Assembly: GCA_016860845.1 (NCBI GenBank)
Contig: BOKF01000034.1
Span: forward strand, 1-64,000
Length of the DNA: 64,000 nucleotides
Direction of reading: 5' to 3'
Source: Chloroflexota bacterium
GTDB taxonomy: Bacteria > Chloroflexota > Anaerolineae > 4572-78 > J111
Notes under the pieces: model-generated
What the model saw: the letters and a program-made list of their open reading frames with translations, nothing else
Told to the model about the DNA's origin: nothing
Database searches by the model: none
Shown: in pieces, positions 36,281 to 44,047 of the stretch
Layout of the letters: each line of letters begins with the position of its first letter
How positions within the stretch are numbered: position 1 is the first letter of the stretch
Position numbers and translations under genes: made by a program

Positions 36281-37399
36281 TCAATGTGAAGCAGGTAACA
36301 AATAGTTTTCAACCAAATTCTTAACCGAATTTTTCGCTTGAAACAACTCTAAGTAGCGGCCGTAACCCGCTTCACCCATTTGTTTCGATTTATCCGGTTG
36401 AGACAGGAGTCGCAGAATAGCCTCGGCCAAGTGATCTGGGTTGCCGGCTTCAACCAGATAACCTGTTTCGCTATCCGTTACTGCTTCGGGAATGCCAGCC
36501 ACTTGAGTGGCTACAATAGGTAGTTTCAAAGCCATTGCTTCCATAATGCTTAATGGTAAGCCCTCGCCAAAACGTGAAGACTGAACATAAATATCGGCGG
36601 CATTTAAGACCTGCCAACCATCATCTCTAATACCGGCCCAATGAACCTTACCAGCCAGGCCAAGGTTAGCCGCTTGCGCTGGGAGAGGGGAGCGTTCCGG
36701 ATCAACCCCCACGTGGATTAAGTGAGCTTGAGGGCAGTTGTGAACAACTTTGGCAAAAGCAGTCAACAGAATATCCAGGGCTTTGAATGGGGCATCAAAA
36801 GCGATACAAGCCAATACCGGGGCATGGGGGGGGATACCAAATTCCTGACGATAGTGTGTCCGAAGATGAAGCGAGGGTTCACGCGACCCTGACAACCCCA
36901 GGTAATGGGTGGACACGATTTTGGGATTAACCCCGGCATAGACCAAATTACGGGCGACCGCCTCAGAGACGGCCAGAATATGATCATACTGATTAAAAGC
37001 CAGTCGCCGGGGTGACTTATTCTTAAACTGGTAATTGAAGTGGATCATCGCTACGAGCTGGTTCGCCCCTAACAGCCGGGCAAGTTTGGGCGTAACAAAC
37101 AATATATTTTTATTAACAAAATGGGTCAGGACGATTCCTGGCCGCACCGCTGCAATTAAAGGGATCACGCGGCGGAGTGATTGGAATAAATTTACCTGGG
37201 TAGGTAACACCCTGATCTCAGTGTTAAAATCTTTTAAGTCCTGTAAATATGAGACGCTTTGAGGTAACGTTTCGTATTGTAACACTGAGCGATAACCCTT
37301 AGAAGCACATAAACTGGCAATTTCAACAAAATAATGCTCTAAAGCCCCATATTTAGTGCTGCGCATTCCGGTTAAATGAAGGATCGTTTTGTTTGACAT
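36281..37399 (-). CDS. GT4-family glycosyltransferase
   Basis: This is a 372-residue GT-B glycosyltransferase. The acceptor domain starts with ILHLTGMRSTKYGALEHYFVEIASLCASKGY; the donor domain includes VLACIAFDAPFKALDILLTAF, IYVQSSRFGEGLPLSIMEAMALKLPIVATQVAGIPEAV, with the E-x7-E motif in EGLPLSIME. It stands alone between two 62-bp repeat copies, so it has its own promoter about 50-60 nt upstream. Sugar donor and acceptor are unknown. It is followed by the GHL10 lipoprotein gene, which has its own copy of the same promoter. Confidence 0.88.
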   Translation of the reverse strand: MSNKTILHLTGMRSTKYGALEHYFVEIASLCASKGYRSVLQYETLPQSVSYLQDLKDFNTEIRVLPTQVNLFQSLRRVIPLIAAVRPGIVLTHFVNKNILFVTPKLARLLGANQLVAMIHFNYQFKNKSPRRLAFNQYDHILAVSEAVARNLVYAGVNPKIVSTHYLGLSGSREPSLHLRTHYRQEFGIPPHAPVLACIAFDAPFKALDILLTAFAKVVHNCPQAHLIHVGVDPERSPLPAQAANLGLAGKVHWAGIRDDGWQVLNAADIYVQSSRFGEGLPLSIMEAMALKLPIVATQVAGIPEAVTDSETGYLVEAGNPDHLAEAILRLLSQPDKSKQMGEAGYGRYLELFQAKNSVKNLVENYLLPASH

Positions 37400-37455
37400 A
37401 AATTTTTCCCTGTGTTTGACTCGCGTCCAATTGGGTTGACTTAAAGAGTTGTATC

Positions 37456-37517
37456 AATCTTATCACTAACGCTCTACTTAAGGTTAGTTTTAATTACCCT
37501 ACACCTACCATACGTTT
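37456..37517. repeat. 62-bp intergenic repeat, copy B
   Basis: It matches copy A (36075-36136) at 55 of 62 positions. It lies 57 bp upstream of the glycosyltransferase start at 37399. The differences avoid the AACTAACC core and are mostly single transitions, as expected for a conserved regulatory element. Confidence 0.7.
37459..37489 (-). promoter_or_regulatory. Second-class promoter (AACTAACC type), copy B
   Basis: On the minus strand AACTAACC (37482-37489) is followed after 16 bp by TGATAAG (37459-37465). Transcription would start near 37452, about 50 nt before the glycosyltransferase ATG. Confidence 0.45.
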
Positions 37518-37600
37518 GATTTCTTTAGTACTCAAGGCCTACAATTGGGTCTTGTCATCAAACTGATTCTGTGTTAAGGTATATCCGTCTAAAAATTCTA

Positions 37601-37639
37601 TAGGGTAAAACTAACCGTTTCTACCCCCTTTCTTATAGA
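37601..37639 (+). promoter_or_regulatory. Second-class promoter (AACTAACC type), copy C, plus strand
   Basis: TAGGGTAA (37601-37608) and AACTAACC (37609-37616) are followed after 16 bp by TTATAGA (37633-37639). Transcription would start near 37645-37647, at the first leader repeat. It differs from copies A and B by lacking 4 bp between TAGGGTAA and AACTAACC. It would drive the beta-helix gene at 37912. Confidence 0.4.
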
Positions 37640-37644
37640 GGGGC

Positions 37645-37700
37645 GAAGCAAATAGTAAGGCCCGATTTACCACCTGATTGGAGGTAAATCGGTTTTTTTT
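37645..37700 (+). terminator. First leader hairpin of the beta-helix gene, terminator-like
   Basis: A 24-nt stretch (37645-37668) shared with 37833-37856 at 22 of 24 positions runs into a perfect 10-bp stem CCGATTTACC (37662-37671) / GGTAAATCGG (37683-37692) followed by eight T. It is a strong intrinsic terminator in the leader of the plus-strand gene, 210 bp before the start codon. Confidence 0.65.
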
Positions 37701-37832
37701 GGCAAAAGGAGTTAAGTTCACATAAAAATAAGAACCTGAGCTTATAAACAATAATATAAGGTTCATGTAGTAAAGCCAACTAAATATTATCCTAGCAGGC
37801 AAAGCTAAATACTCCTCATAGTTACAGGGATT

Positions 37833-37888
37833 GAAGTAAATAGCAAGGCCCGATTTTTCACTTCAAGAGTGAAAGGCGGGCTTTTTTT
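37833..37888 (+). terminator. Second leader hairpin of the beta-helix gene, attenuator-like
   Basis: The second copy of the 24-nt leader repeat (37833-37856) flows into a stem GCCCG (37848-37852)/CGGGC (37877-37881) with inner TTCACT/AGTGAA, followed by seven T ending 23 bp before the ATG at 37912. Two tandem terminators with a shared 5-prime sequence suggest attenuation or a tandem regulatory RNA; no known riboswitch consensus was recognised. Confidence 0.6.
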
Positions 37889-37911
37889 ATTGCGCAAAAA
37901 AGGACAAGATC

Positions 37912-39789
37912 ATGAAATTACGACTCAAATTTCAAAAATCGTTTCTCCCCCTCTTTATCCTTTTAACCTTAGGGCTAATTGCAGCAACAACAATAGAGGC
38001 AGACAATAGTCCCTCAAATTCTCAAAAAACTGATACTAAAGACAGATTTCTTTTTGCCCAACAAGCGAGGCAAAGTAGGCTTTCCGAAGCCCCGGCAAGC
38101 ACTGCTTACACCTATACCACTTTTTTACCACATGTTATATTTGATGGCTTACCCCCTTTGCTGGAAAATCAAGCCGTAAATCAACCGGGGGTAAATGCCA
38201 TTACAATATCTCCCCTTCAGGATAGCGCTTTCTCCGGCTTTATCTTTTTACCCATTATTTTTAAGGCAAAACCCTGCCATCACGTAATTGAGCGGAATGT
38301 GGGCATAGCCGATGCACGAACAAATTATGCAAACGTGAAGCCGGGTGAGACTGTCTGCATCAGAGCCGGCACAAGAAATAGATTGATGTTAAAAAACTTC
38401 AAGGGAACTGCTGACCAGCCGATCACTTTTATTAACTTTGGTGGACAAGTTATCTTTAATCAAGCCTCCGATTTTGGGATCTATGTTAGAAACAGCCGCT
38501 TTATCCGTATTACAGGTACCGGCGCCCCTAACATTGCTTATGGCTTCAAGATTGAGGGCAATTTCTCGGCGGGTATGATGATTACTGATAAAAGTAGTAA
38601 TTATGAGGTGGACCACATTGAAATTGCTAACATAAAAAATGGTGACTATGGCAGTGGCATCCTGGCTCATACCCGCGCCACCTGCCCCGATGGCTCAACC
38701 AACAACTATGACTATGATGGCGATGGCTCTATAGAAAACGACTTAAATGATGTGGTGAGCCGAACCAACTTTACCCAATTGAACTCTATCTTTCACCATA
38801 ATTACATCCACAACACCTATAGCTCCGGCTTCTACCTGGGCAGTTCTTGGTATGTTCAAGGAGACCCTGTTTCCTGTGCTAATGGAGTTAATTCAGCCCC
38901 TGGTGTCCTGCTCAAAGGTGTCGAGATTTACAATAACATCGTTGAAGATACCGGAATGGATGGAATTCAGGTCGGATCAGCCGTTGAAAATTGTGACATT
39001 CATCATAACGAAGTATATCGGGATAGTCGTATCGCTCAGCAGGGAGATGAAACCGGTATTATCGTCAATAAGGGCAGTGTCTGTAATGTCTACAATAACC
39101 TTATAAAGGATGGAGGGGGTGTTGGGATTTATGTACAGGGTAATGGCGGCAACAAAATCTACAATAATGTTATTATTAATGCCGGACAAAATAATAGTCC
39201 CAATATAGGCTATGGTATCAAAATTACAACTGGCAGCAATATTGGCAACAGTATCTATGTTTTGAACAATACCATCATCAGACCCAAGGAAATTGGCATA
39301 AGTTATCAAAATCAAGTCGGGTCCAACAACCTTATCCAAAACAACATTATTGTCCAACCCGGCGGCGGTGATAAAGCTTATATTGCCTTAAATCAGCAAA
39401 TCAAAATCATCAAGGTTTCCCATAACTTAACTACTTATGATATGGCCGTAGTCAAATTTGTTAACCCCAACAGCGGCAATTACTCCTTGCGTTCCGATTC
39501 TCCGGCCATTGACGCCGGCTTAAACCTGAGCGCCTATGGCATTACAACAGATTACGAAGGGACTGCAAGACCACAGGGAGCCAATTTTGATTTAGGCGCT
39601 TATGAGTTTGTTTTAACTGCACCCCCCTCTCCTACACCAACACCAACCGAAACACCAACCCCGCTGCCTCCCACGGCCACACCCGTACCAACCGATACCC
39701 CAACCCCTATCTCCCCTACAGAGACTCCTACACCCGTACCAACCGATACCCCAACCCCTGTCATCCCTACAGATACGCCTGTATCTTGA
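37912..39789 (+). CDS. Secreted right-handed beta-helix protein with TP-rich C-terminus
   Basis: This 625-residue exported protein has a signal peptide (1-30), then a spacer that contains FLPHVIFDG and FLPIIFK (about 112-118). The main domain (about 125-570) is a parallel beta-helix of the pectate-lyase/NosD type, with many NN-turn rungs such as VEIYNNIVEDTGMDGIQVGS and IYNNVIINAG. The end is a low-complexity linker of PTPTPTETPTP repeats and stops at DTPVS with no domain or anchor after it. GGAC lies 6 nt before the ATG. It is the only plus-strand gene in the surface locus. Beta-helix proteins bind or cleave polysaccharides; catalytic residues were not identified. Confidence 0.8.
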   Translation: MKLRLKFQKSFLPLFILLTLGLIAATTIEADNSPSNSQKTDTKDRFLFAQQARQSRLSEAPASTAYTYTTFLPHVIFDGLPPLLENQAVNQPGVNAITISPLQDSAFSGFIFLPIIFKAKPCHHVIERNVGIADARTNYANVKPGETVCIRAGTRNRLMLKNFKGTADQPITFINFGGQVIFNQASDFGIYVRNSRFIRITGTGAPNIAYGFKIEGNFSAGMMITDKSSNYEVDHIEIANIKNGDYGSGILAHTRATCPDGSTNNYDYDGDGSIENDLNDVVSRTNFTQLNSIFHHNYIHNTYSSGFYLGSSWYVQGDPVSCANGVNSAPGVLLKGVEIYNNIVEDTGMDGIQVGSAVENCDIHHNEVYRDSRIAQQGDETGIIVNKGSVCNVYNNLIKDGGGVGIYVQGNGGNKIYNNVIINAGQNNSPNIGYGIKITTGSNIGNSIYVLNNTIIRPKEIGISYQNQVGSNNLIQNNIIVQPGGGDKAYIALNQQIKIIKVSHNLTTYDMAVVKFVNPNSGNYSLRSDSPAIDAGLNLSAYGITTDYEGTARPQGANFDLGAYEFVLTAPPSPTPTPTETPTPLPPTATPVPTDTPTPISPTETPTPVPTDTPTPVIPTDTPVS

Positions 39790-39812
39790 TTAGTTCCACC
39801 TTAAAATTACTC

Positions 39813-39845
39813 CAGACTTCGAGTTTGTATAAAGCTCGGAGTCTG
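39813..39845. terminator. Bidirectional terminator between convergent genes
   Basis: CAGACTTCGAG (39813-39823) and CTCGGAGTCTG (39835-39845) form an 11-bp stem with one G-T wobble, followed by TTGCTTT on the plus strand and preceded by A/T-rich DNA on the minus strand. It lies between the beta-helix gene (stop 39789) and the FG-GAP gene (stop 39858). Confidence 0.7.
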
Positions 39846-39857
39846 TTGCTTTATGGT

Positions 39858-42263
39858 TTACTTCATGATCACGGGTAAATAGATTGCTGATGTCGAATCA
39901 TTGCTAGTATTATCTATTACGGTAACAGTGATTTGACTTGAAACATTATCACTCCAGTCGGGGTCTACAACGCCCCCGGTCGGCGAAACAGTTGCTAAAT
40001 TGGTAAGTGTACCACTATAGGCAGCGTTGGTTGTAACAACCAATTGTAGCTGAGACTGAGCGCCAGTAACAATCCCCGATACCATGCAGGTAACAGTTGC
40101 CGAGCCAAGCGTCCAATTACAGCCAACAGGGCCAGCAACGCCAGCCAAAGCAGCAGGATTGTTAAAGGTATCTACAACGGTGGCAGTCACTGGTGTTGTT
40201 GGCCCGTTATTAGTAATAGCAATGGTATAGGTAATCTTTTCCCCAGCCACAACCTCACCCACGCCTGCCCGTGTTTTGGCGATGGTCAAATCACTTTCAA
40301 GAGATTGACTTTCTGTAAGATTTAAAATCTGATCCACCGGTATGTTGTGGAGTACCTGTACAATGCCGCTAGGCCAGGTAACGGTAATAGCGTTAGCTAC
40401 GGTATAATCGTCCAGGCCAAAATGGGCCAGCAAGCTGTTCTGGCATGGCCCCGACGTCCCGACGCCAACTTCTCTAGATTGGATTAGAGCACCCGTAGCA
40501 ACTTGGATTTTAGCCCCAATCCCTAACCGATTACTGGTTGTGCCGATTAATTTAATTTCCAGCCAATGATTAGCATTACCACCATTCAAATAAAGTTTGT
40601 GCGGTCCGGCTAAAGGCCCCACCGCCTCGGAGTTAGCCAGATACAAGTCCAGGAAACCATCGTTATTATAATCAGCCCAGGCGGAGCAGTTATCGTTGCC
40701 ATAAACGGAGCCGGTTAAGCCGGTGGCGGCGGCAATATCGGTAAAGGTTCCGTTGTTATTATTCCGGTAGAGCCGGTTAGCTTCATCACCACTGTAGGTG
40801 TTGCCCATATTGGTTACATACAAATCCAGATCACCGTCATTGTCAATGTCAACCCAGTGGGCGTATTGTGAATTAGAGGCAGGATCGGTCATGAGTCCCC
40901 AAACCAGTTGGAAGGTGCCGTCACCCCTGTTTCTATATAAAGCATTAGGATAGTTGTAGGTAAGGGGAGGCGGAATATCCAGTCCCAGCGAGATAACTTC
41001 GGTGAATTCGCCGGGGGTGGTGATCACGCTAACCAAGTCGAAGCCGGCCACAGCCGGCCGGCTCCAGCGAATGTTCCAGGGACCGGTGGCGCTATCGCGC
41101 CAGATAAGGCTAATATCACCCAGGTTAGAGGCCGGAACGCCGATGTGTGAGGTAGTATTATCCAGAGTAAAGGGATTACTTGGAGGGGGTTGGTTGGCGC
41201 TGCCTATGGCTATTTCAGACAAATTTTGCTTTCTATCCGTTTTCCATAAGTCGAAAGAGACCGTCGGGACAGTGCTGGTAAAAATAAGTCCCTCTGTCCC
41301 CGTAGAAGGCGGCGAAATGATGGCCGTAATTGTGTTTGTACTCCAAATCAGTTTATCTTGGATGGGGGAGTAGCCGCGGGTAAAATAAAGGTCCAGGTCG
41401 CCGTCATTGTCGTAGTCACCCCAGGCGGCTGAGGTAGGAAAATGGTTTCCAGTTAAACCGGCAGCAACCCTCGTTTCAACAAATGTGCCATTACCCTGGT
41501 TACGATAAAGCCGGTAGCCCGCCCCCCCGGCGCTGCCCAATTCAGTCATTATAAAATCGGTATAGCCGTCATTATTGTAGTCAGCCCAGGCCACCGACTC
41601 GATGCCGGTAGTCAGGGCTAGGCCTGCCTGTACAGCCACGTCTGTAAAAGGGCCACTTCCATTATTGCGATACAAAACTGAGGGTGCATCTACCTTGGCC
41701 GAGTTGGCCACAAACAGATCTAAATCCCCATCCCGGTTATAGTCAACCCAGGCCGGCTGCCGCCCCCGGCCCGGATCGTTTTTTATGCCCAGTGAACCGG
41801 CCTGTTCGGTAAAAGTACCGTTACCGTTGTTAACATAAAAATCACTACCGTCCGTCGCCACCCCGGTAACCACATATAAATCGAGACGGCCATCATTGTT
41901 ATAGTCTCCCCAGGCAGCGCCATGCCAATCATCCGGGCCAGCCTTGAGGCCGGCTGCGGCGCGCATATCGGTAAAGCTGCCATTGCCGTTGTTACGGTAC
42001 AGGTTAGGAGAGCTGAAATGATTACCGGCATAGAGGTCTTGGCGCCCATCGCCATCATAATCACCCCAAACACCCCCCCACTGCGAAACAATCAGGCTTA
42101 CCCCGGCCGAATCGGTCACATCTGTAAAAAAAACTGCTTCATTCTCGGCCAGTACAACGCCACTATCTCCCGTCCATTCACCTAATTTCAGGATGTGGCT
42201 TAAGATGAAGAGGGAGAAACCCAGTAAACATATTTTTAGCAAAAAGGAGTTTTTTCTATTCAT
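39858..42263 (-). CDS. Secreted FG-GAP/ASPIC-UnbV repeat protein with LPxxxK tail
   Basis: This 801-residue exported protein has an N-terminal signal segment (about 8-25). It then carries at least seven calcium-binding FG-GAP/VCBS blades with motifs such as WGDYDGDGRQDLYAGN, WADYNNDGYTDFIMTE and WVDIDNDGDLDLYVTN. An ASPIC/UnbV domain follows (HWLEIKLIGTTSNRLGIGAKIQV), then a DUF11 domain (LTIAKTRAGVGEVVAGEKITYTIAITNNGP), ending in AIYLPVIMK. It is probably a surface adhesin or matrix protein. It is the last gene of the minus-strand run from 59425 and is followed by a terminator. The tail matches the two transglutaminase-like proteins. Confidence 0.85.
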   Translation of the reverse strand: MNRKNSFLLKICLLGFSLFILSHILKLGEWTGDSGVVLAENEAVFFTDVTDSAGVSLIVSQWGGVWGDYDGDGRQDLYAGNHFSSPNLYRNNGNGSFTDMRAAAGLKAGPDDWHGAAWGDYNNDGRLDLYVVTGVATDGSDFYVNNGNGTFTEQAGSLGIKNDPGRGRQPAWVDYNRDGDLDLFVANSAKVDAPSVLYRNNGSGPFTDVAVQAGLALTTGIESVAWADYNNDGYTDFIMTELGSAGGAGYRLYRNQGNGTFVETRVAAGLTGNHFPTSAAWGDYDNDGDLDLYFTRGYSPIQDKLIWSTNTITAIISPPSTGTEGLIFTSTVPTVSFDLWKTDRKQNLSEIAIGSANQPPPSNPFTLDNTTSHIGVPASNLGDISLIWRDSATGPWNIRWSRPAVAGFDLVSVITTPGEFTEVISLGLDIPPPLTYNYPNALYRNRGDGTFQLVWGLMTDPASNSQYAHWVDIDNDGDLDLYVTNMGNTYSGDEANRLYRNNNNGTFTDIAAATGLTGSVYGNDNCSAWADYNNDGFLDLYLANSEAVGPLAGPHKLYLNGGNANHWLEIKLIGTTSNRLGIGAKIQVATGALIQSREVGVGTSGPCQNSLLAHFGLDDYTVANAITVTWPSGIVQVLHNIPVDQILNLTESQSLESDLTIAKTRAGVGEVVAGEKITYTIAITNNGPTTPVTATVVDTFNNPAALAGVAGPVGCNWTLGSATVTCMVSGIVTGAQSQLQLVVTTNAAYSGTLTNLATVSPTGGVVDPDWSDNVSSQITVTVIDNTSNDSTSAIYLPVIMK

Positions 42264-42279
42264 GGATGGATATTCTTTT

Positions 42280-43149
42280 TCATTTGTGGACCGGTTTTCC
42301 GGCCAGCAAACCCACTAATTGTCTCCACTGCGTCTGACGCACATAACGAATTACTACGGGATCTTCTAAATGATCTTGACCTCGCAGCCAGGCCAAAAAA
42401 TAAGCGCTGATTAAAGCCAACCCTCCGATCAAGTAAGGCCGCCTGGCCATATACCGAACCCCACGAGCCACCAAAAATAGAGGATGATAGCCCATATAAT
42501 ACGCGCCATATCCCTGCTCAATCCGGCTCTTCAACGAGCCGGTTGCAGCGCCGGTAACGCGATAATGATATACTTTTAACCGGAGAAAACTTTGCACTTT
42601 CCACCCCAGAGTCAGTGCTTTCCATTCATCTACGCCATCCCAGCCCAGCGCCGGAACCAGGCCACCAATAGCCTCAAAACAAGCGCGCCGATACACCTTA
42701 GTCGGCCCGCGGACGTGATCTGTGGATGAAGCCCGCACCCAATTTTTTCCATCGAGCCTTTCGTGCACTCCTCCCCCGGCAATGCCCAATTTGGGATTGG
42801 CAGCAAACTCCTGCAACAAAGACTCAAAGTAGATTGGCTCAAAAGATAAATCTCCATCCAATTTCACAATACAATCAAAATCCTGGCAAGTCAGTGCAGC
42901 AAAGCCATCATAAAAGGCCTCGACCACTCCTTTACCCCGCTGCCGGCTGCCTCGATCTGATCTATTAATTAACTTGATCCAGGACTGTCCGGCGGCGTGC
43001 CGGGCGACAATCTCGGCGGTGGCATCAGTTGAACCATCGTTAACAATGATCCACTCTGTGGCCTTAATTGTTTGCTGAATCATCGAACTAATTGTTTGTT
43101 CGATAAATTCGGCCTCGTTTCTAACGGGGGTAATAACGACATACTTCAT
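42280..43149 (-). CDS. GT2-family glycosyltransferase
   Basis: This is a 289-residue GT-A glycosyltransferase. Nucleotide-sugar motifs are YVVITPVRNEAEFIEQTISSMIQQT, IIVNDGSTD and the DxD-like KLDGDLSF; GWDGVDEWKALTLGW holds the probable catalytic ED-type region. A C-terminal hydrophobic segment (LIGGLALISAYFLAWL, about 243-258) suggests membrane association. The ATG overlaps the stop of the upstream sulfotransferase gene (ATGA), so the two are co-translated. It probably adds a sugar to the lipid-linked repeat unit. Confidence 0.88.
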   Translation of the reverse strand: MKYVVITPVRNEAEFIEQTISSMIQQTIKATEWIIVNDGSTDATAEIVARHAAGQSWIKLINRSDRGSRQRGKGVVEAFYDGFAALTCQDFDCIVKLDGDLSFEPIYFESLLQEFAANPKLGIAGGGVHERLDGKNWVRASSTDHVRGPTKVYRRACFEAIGGLVPALGWDGVDEWKALTLGWKVQSFLRLKVYHYRVTGAATGSLKSRIEQGYGAYYMGYHPLFLVARGVRYMARRPYLIGGLALISAYFLAWLRGQDHLEDPVVIRYVRQTQWRQLVGLLAGKPVHK

Positions 43150-44030
43150 GGCTTTGATGACTCATACCAAATTGAAAGATCTCGCCCCAGCAGATCTTCA
43201 AGCTGTTTTATATCCGGCAGATAGTAACTGAGAAGTTCCTGGCGGATAGCCGGATCCAAGCGTTCAAAGTTTTTCTGTTTTGGCCCCCATTCAAAGGCCA
43301 CCTTCTCAAAAACACGACGCCCAGTCGAAAAAAGGGGATCACGCCACCGGGCCGGCAGCAAATTCTTCTGCATGGCACGCAGTAACAGGCGGCGTGTTTT
43401 GAGCTTGAGCTGCCAGGCCTGGCGATTTAACACGGTAATATCTCGTGCGCCTCGATTAACTTTGGTGTCTAAAAGGCTGGGTTCAAATTCTGGATTTAAG
43501 CCCAGAAACTCCAGACAATCGGAGACGGCCTTACGACTATCTTTAAAGATTTCCTCATAGATGAGTAAAAATAAAATTTCACAGGGAAACCGTTTAAAGT
43601 AGCGGCTTAGATGAGTGTTATAACAACCAGTGCTACGAATGGTGAATTGATCACTCTCACGAAAGAAGGTGTAAAAATCGGTTTTCGGAGGAATCTTCCC
43701 CTGCCGGGCATAATGCCAGAAAGCTGAATAGGCTCGATCCACCGGATGGCGCAGACTAACTATCATCTTTATATTGCCTAATGTCGCTTGAATTCTGGCA
43801 GGCGCATCAGGATGATTAAGATAATTAGGGGTAGCTTCACCAATGGCTTTTTGGCCCGACCAATCATCGAAGAAGCTTTCATACCAGGCCAGACCTCTTT
43901 CAAAGTGGGCGTTGAAAAAGTATATCTCCTTCACCTTGACCATAAACACATCCGGGTGCTCACCCAAGCAGCCTGCCAGCCAAGAGGTAGCCGATTTTTC
44001 CGCGCCGATAATCATGAAATTAGGTAACAT
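43146..44030 (-). CDS. Carbohydrate sulfotransferase
   Basis: This 294-residue PAPS-dependent sulfotransferase is of the heparan N-/O-sulfotransferase type. The 5-prime-phosphosulfate loop is IIGAEKSATSWLAGCL and the 3-prime-phosphate site MIVSLRHPVDRAYSAFWHY. KAIGEATPNYL lies between them. It acts in the cytoplasm and would sulfate a sugar of the exopolysaccharide. GAGG precedes the ATG. It overlaps the GT2 gene by 4 nt. Together with the GDP-mannose dehydrogenase it suggests that the polymer is strongly acidic. Confidence 0.88.
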   Translation of the reverse strand: MLPNFMIIGAEKSATSWLAGCLGEHPDVFMVKVKEIYFFNAHFERGLAWYESFFDDWSGQKAIGEATPNYLNHPDAPARIQATLGNIKMIVSLRHPVDRAYSAFWHYARQGKIPPKTDFYTFFRESDQFTIRSTGCYNTHLSRYFKRFPCEILFLLIYEEIFKDSRKAVSDCLEFLGLNPEFEPSLLDTKVNRGARDITVLNRQAWQLKLKTRRLLLRAMQKNLLPARWRDPLFSTGRRVFEKVAFEWGPKQKNFERLDPAIRQELLSYYLPDIKQLEDLLGRDLSIWYESSKP

Positions 44031-44047
44031 TCATCCTCACCACCCAA

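Noticed and set aside
37600..37911. c-di-GMP (GEMM) or other known riboswitch upstream of the beta-helix gene
   Set aside because: I could not match the conserved core of GEMM, fluoride, preQ1, T-box or SAM classes; only the tandem hairpins and the shared 24-nt segment can be supported.
39620..39789. ACACCAACC-type tandem repeat as a non-coding satellite
   Set aside because: It is the in-frame TP-rich linker of the beta-helix protein.
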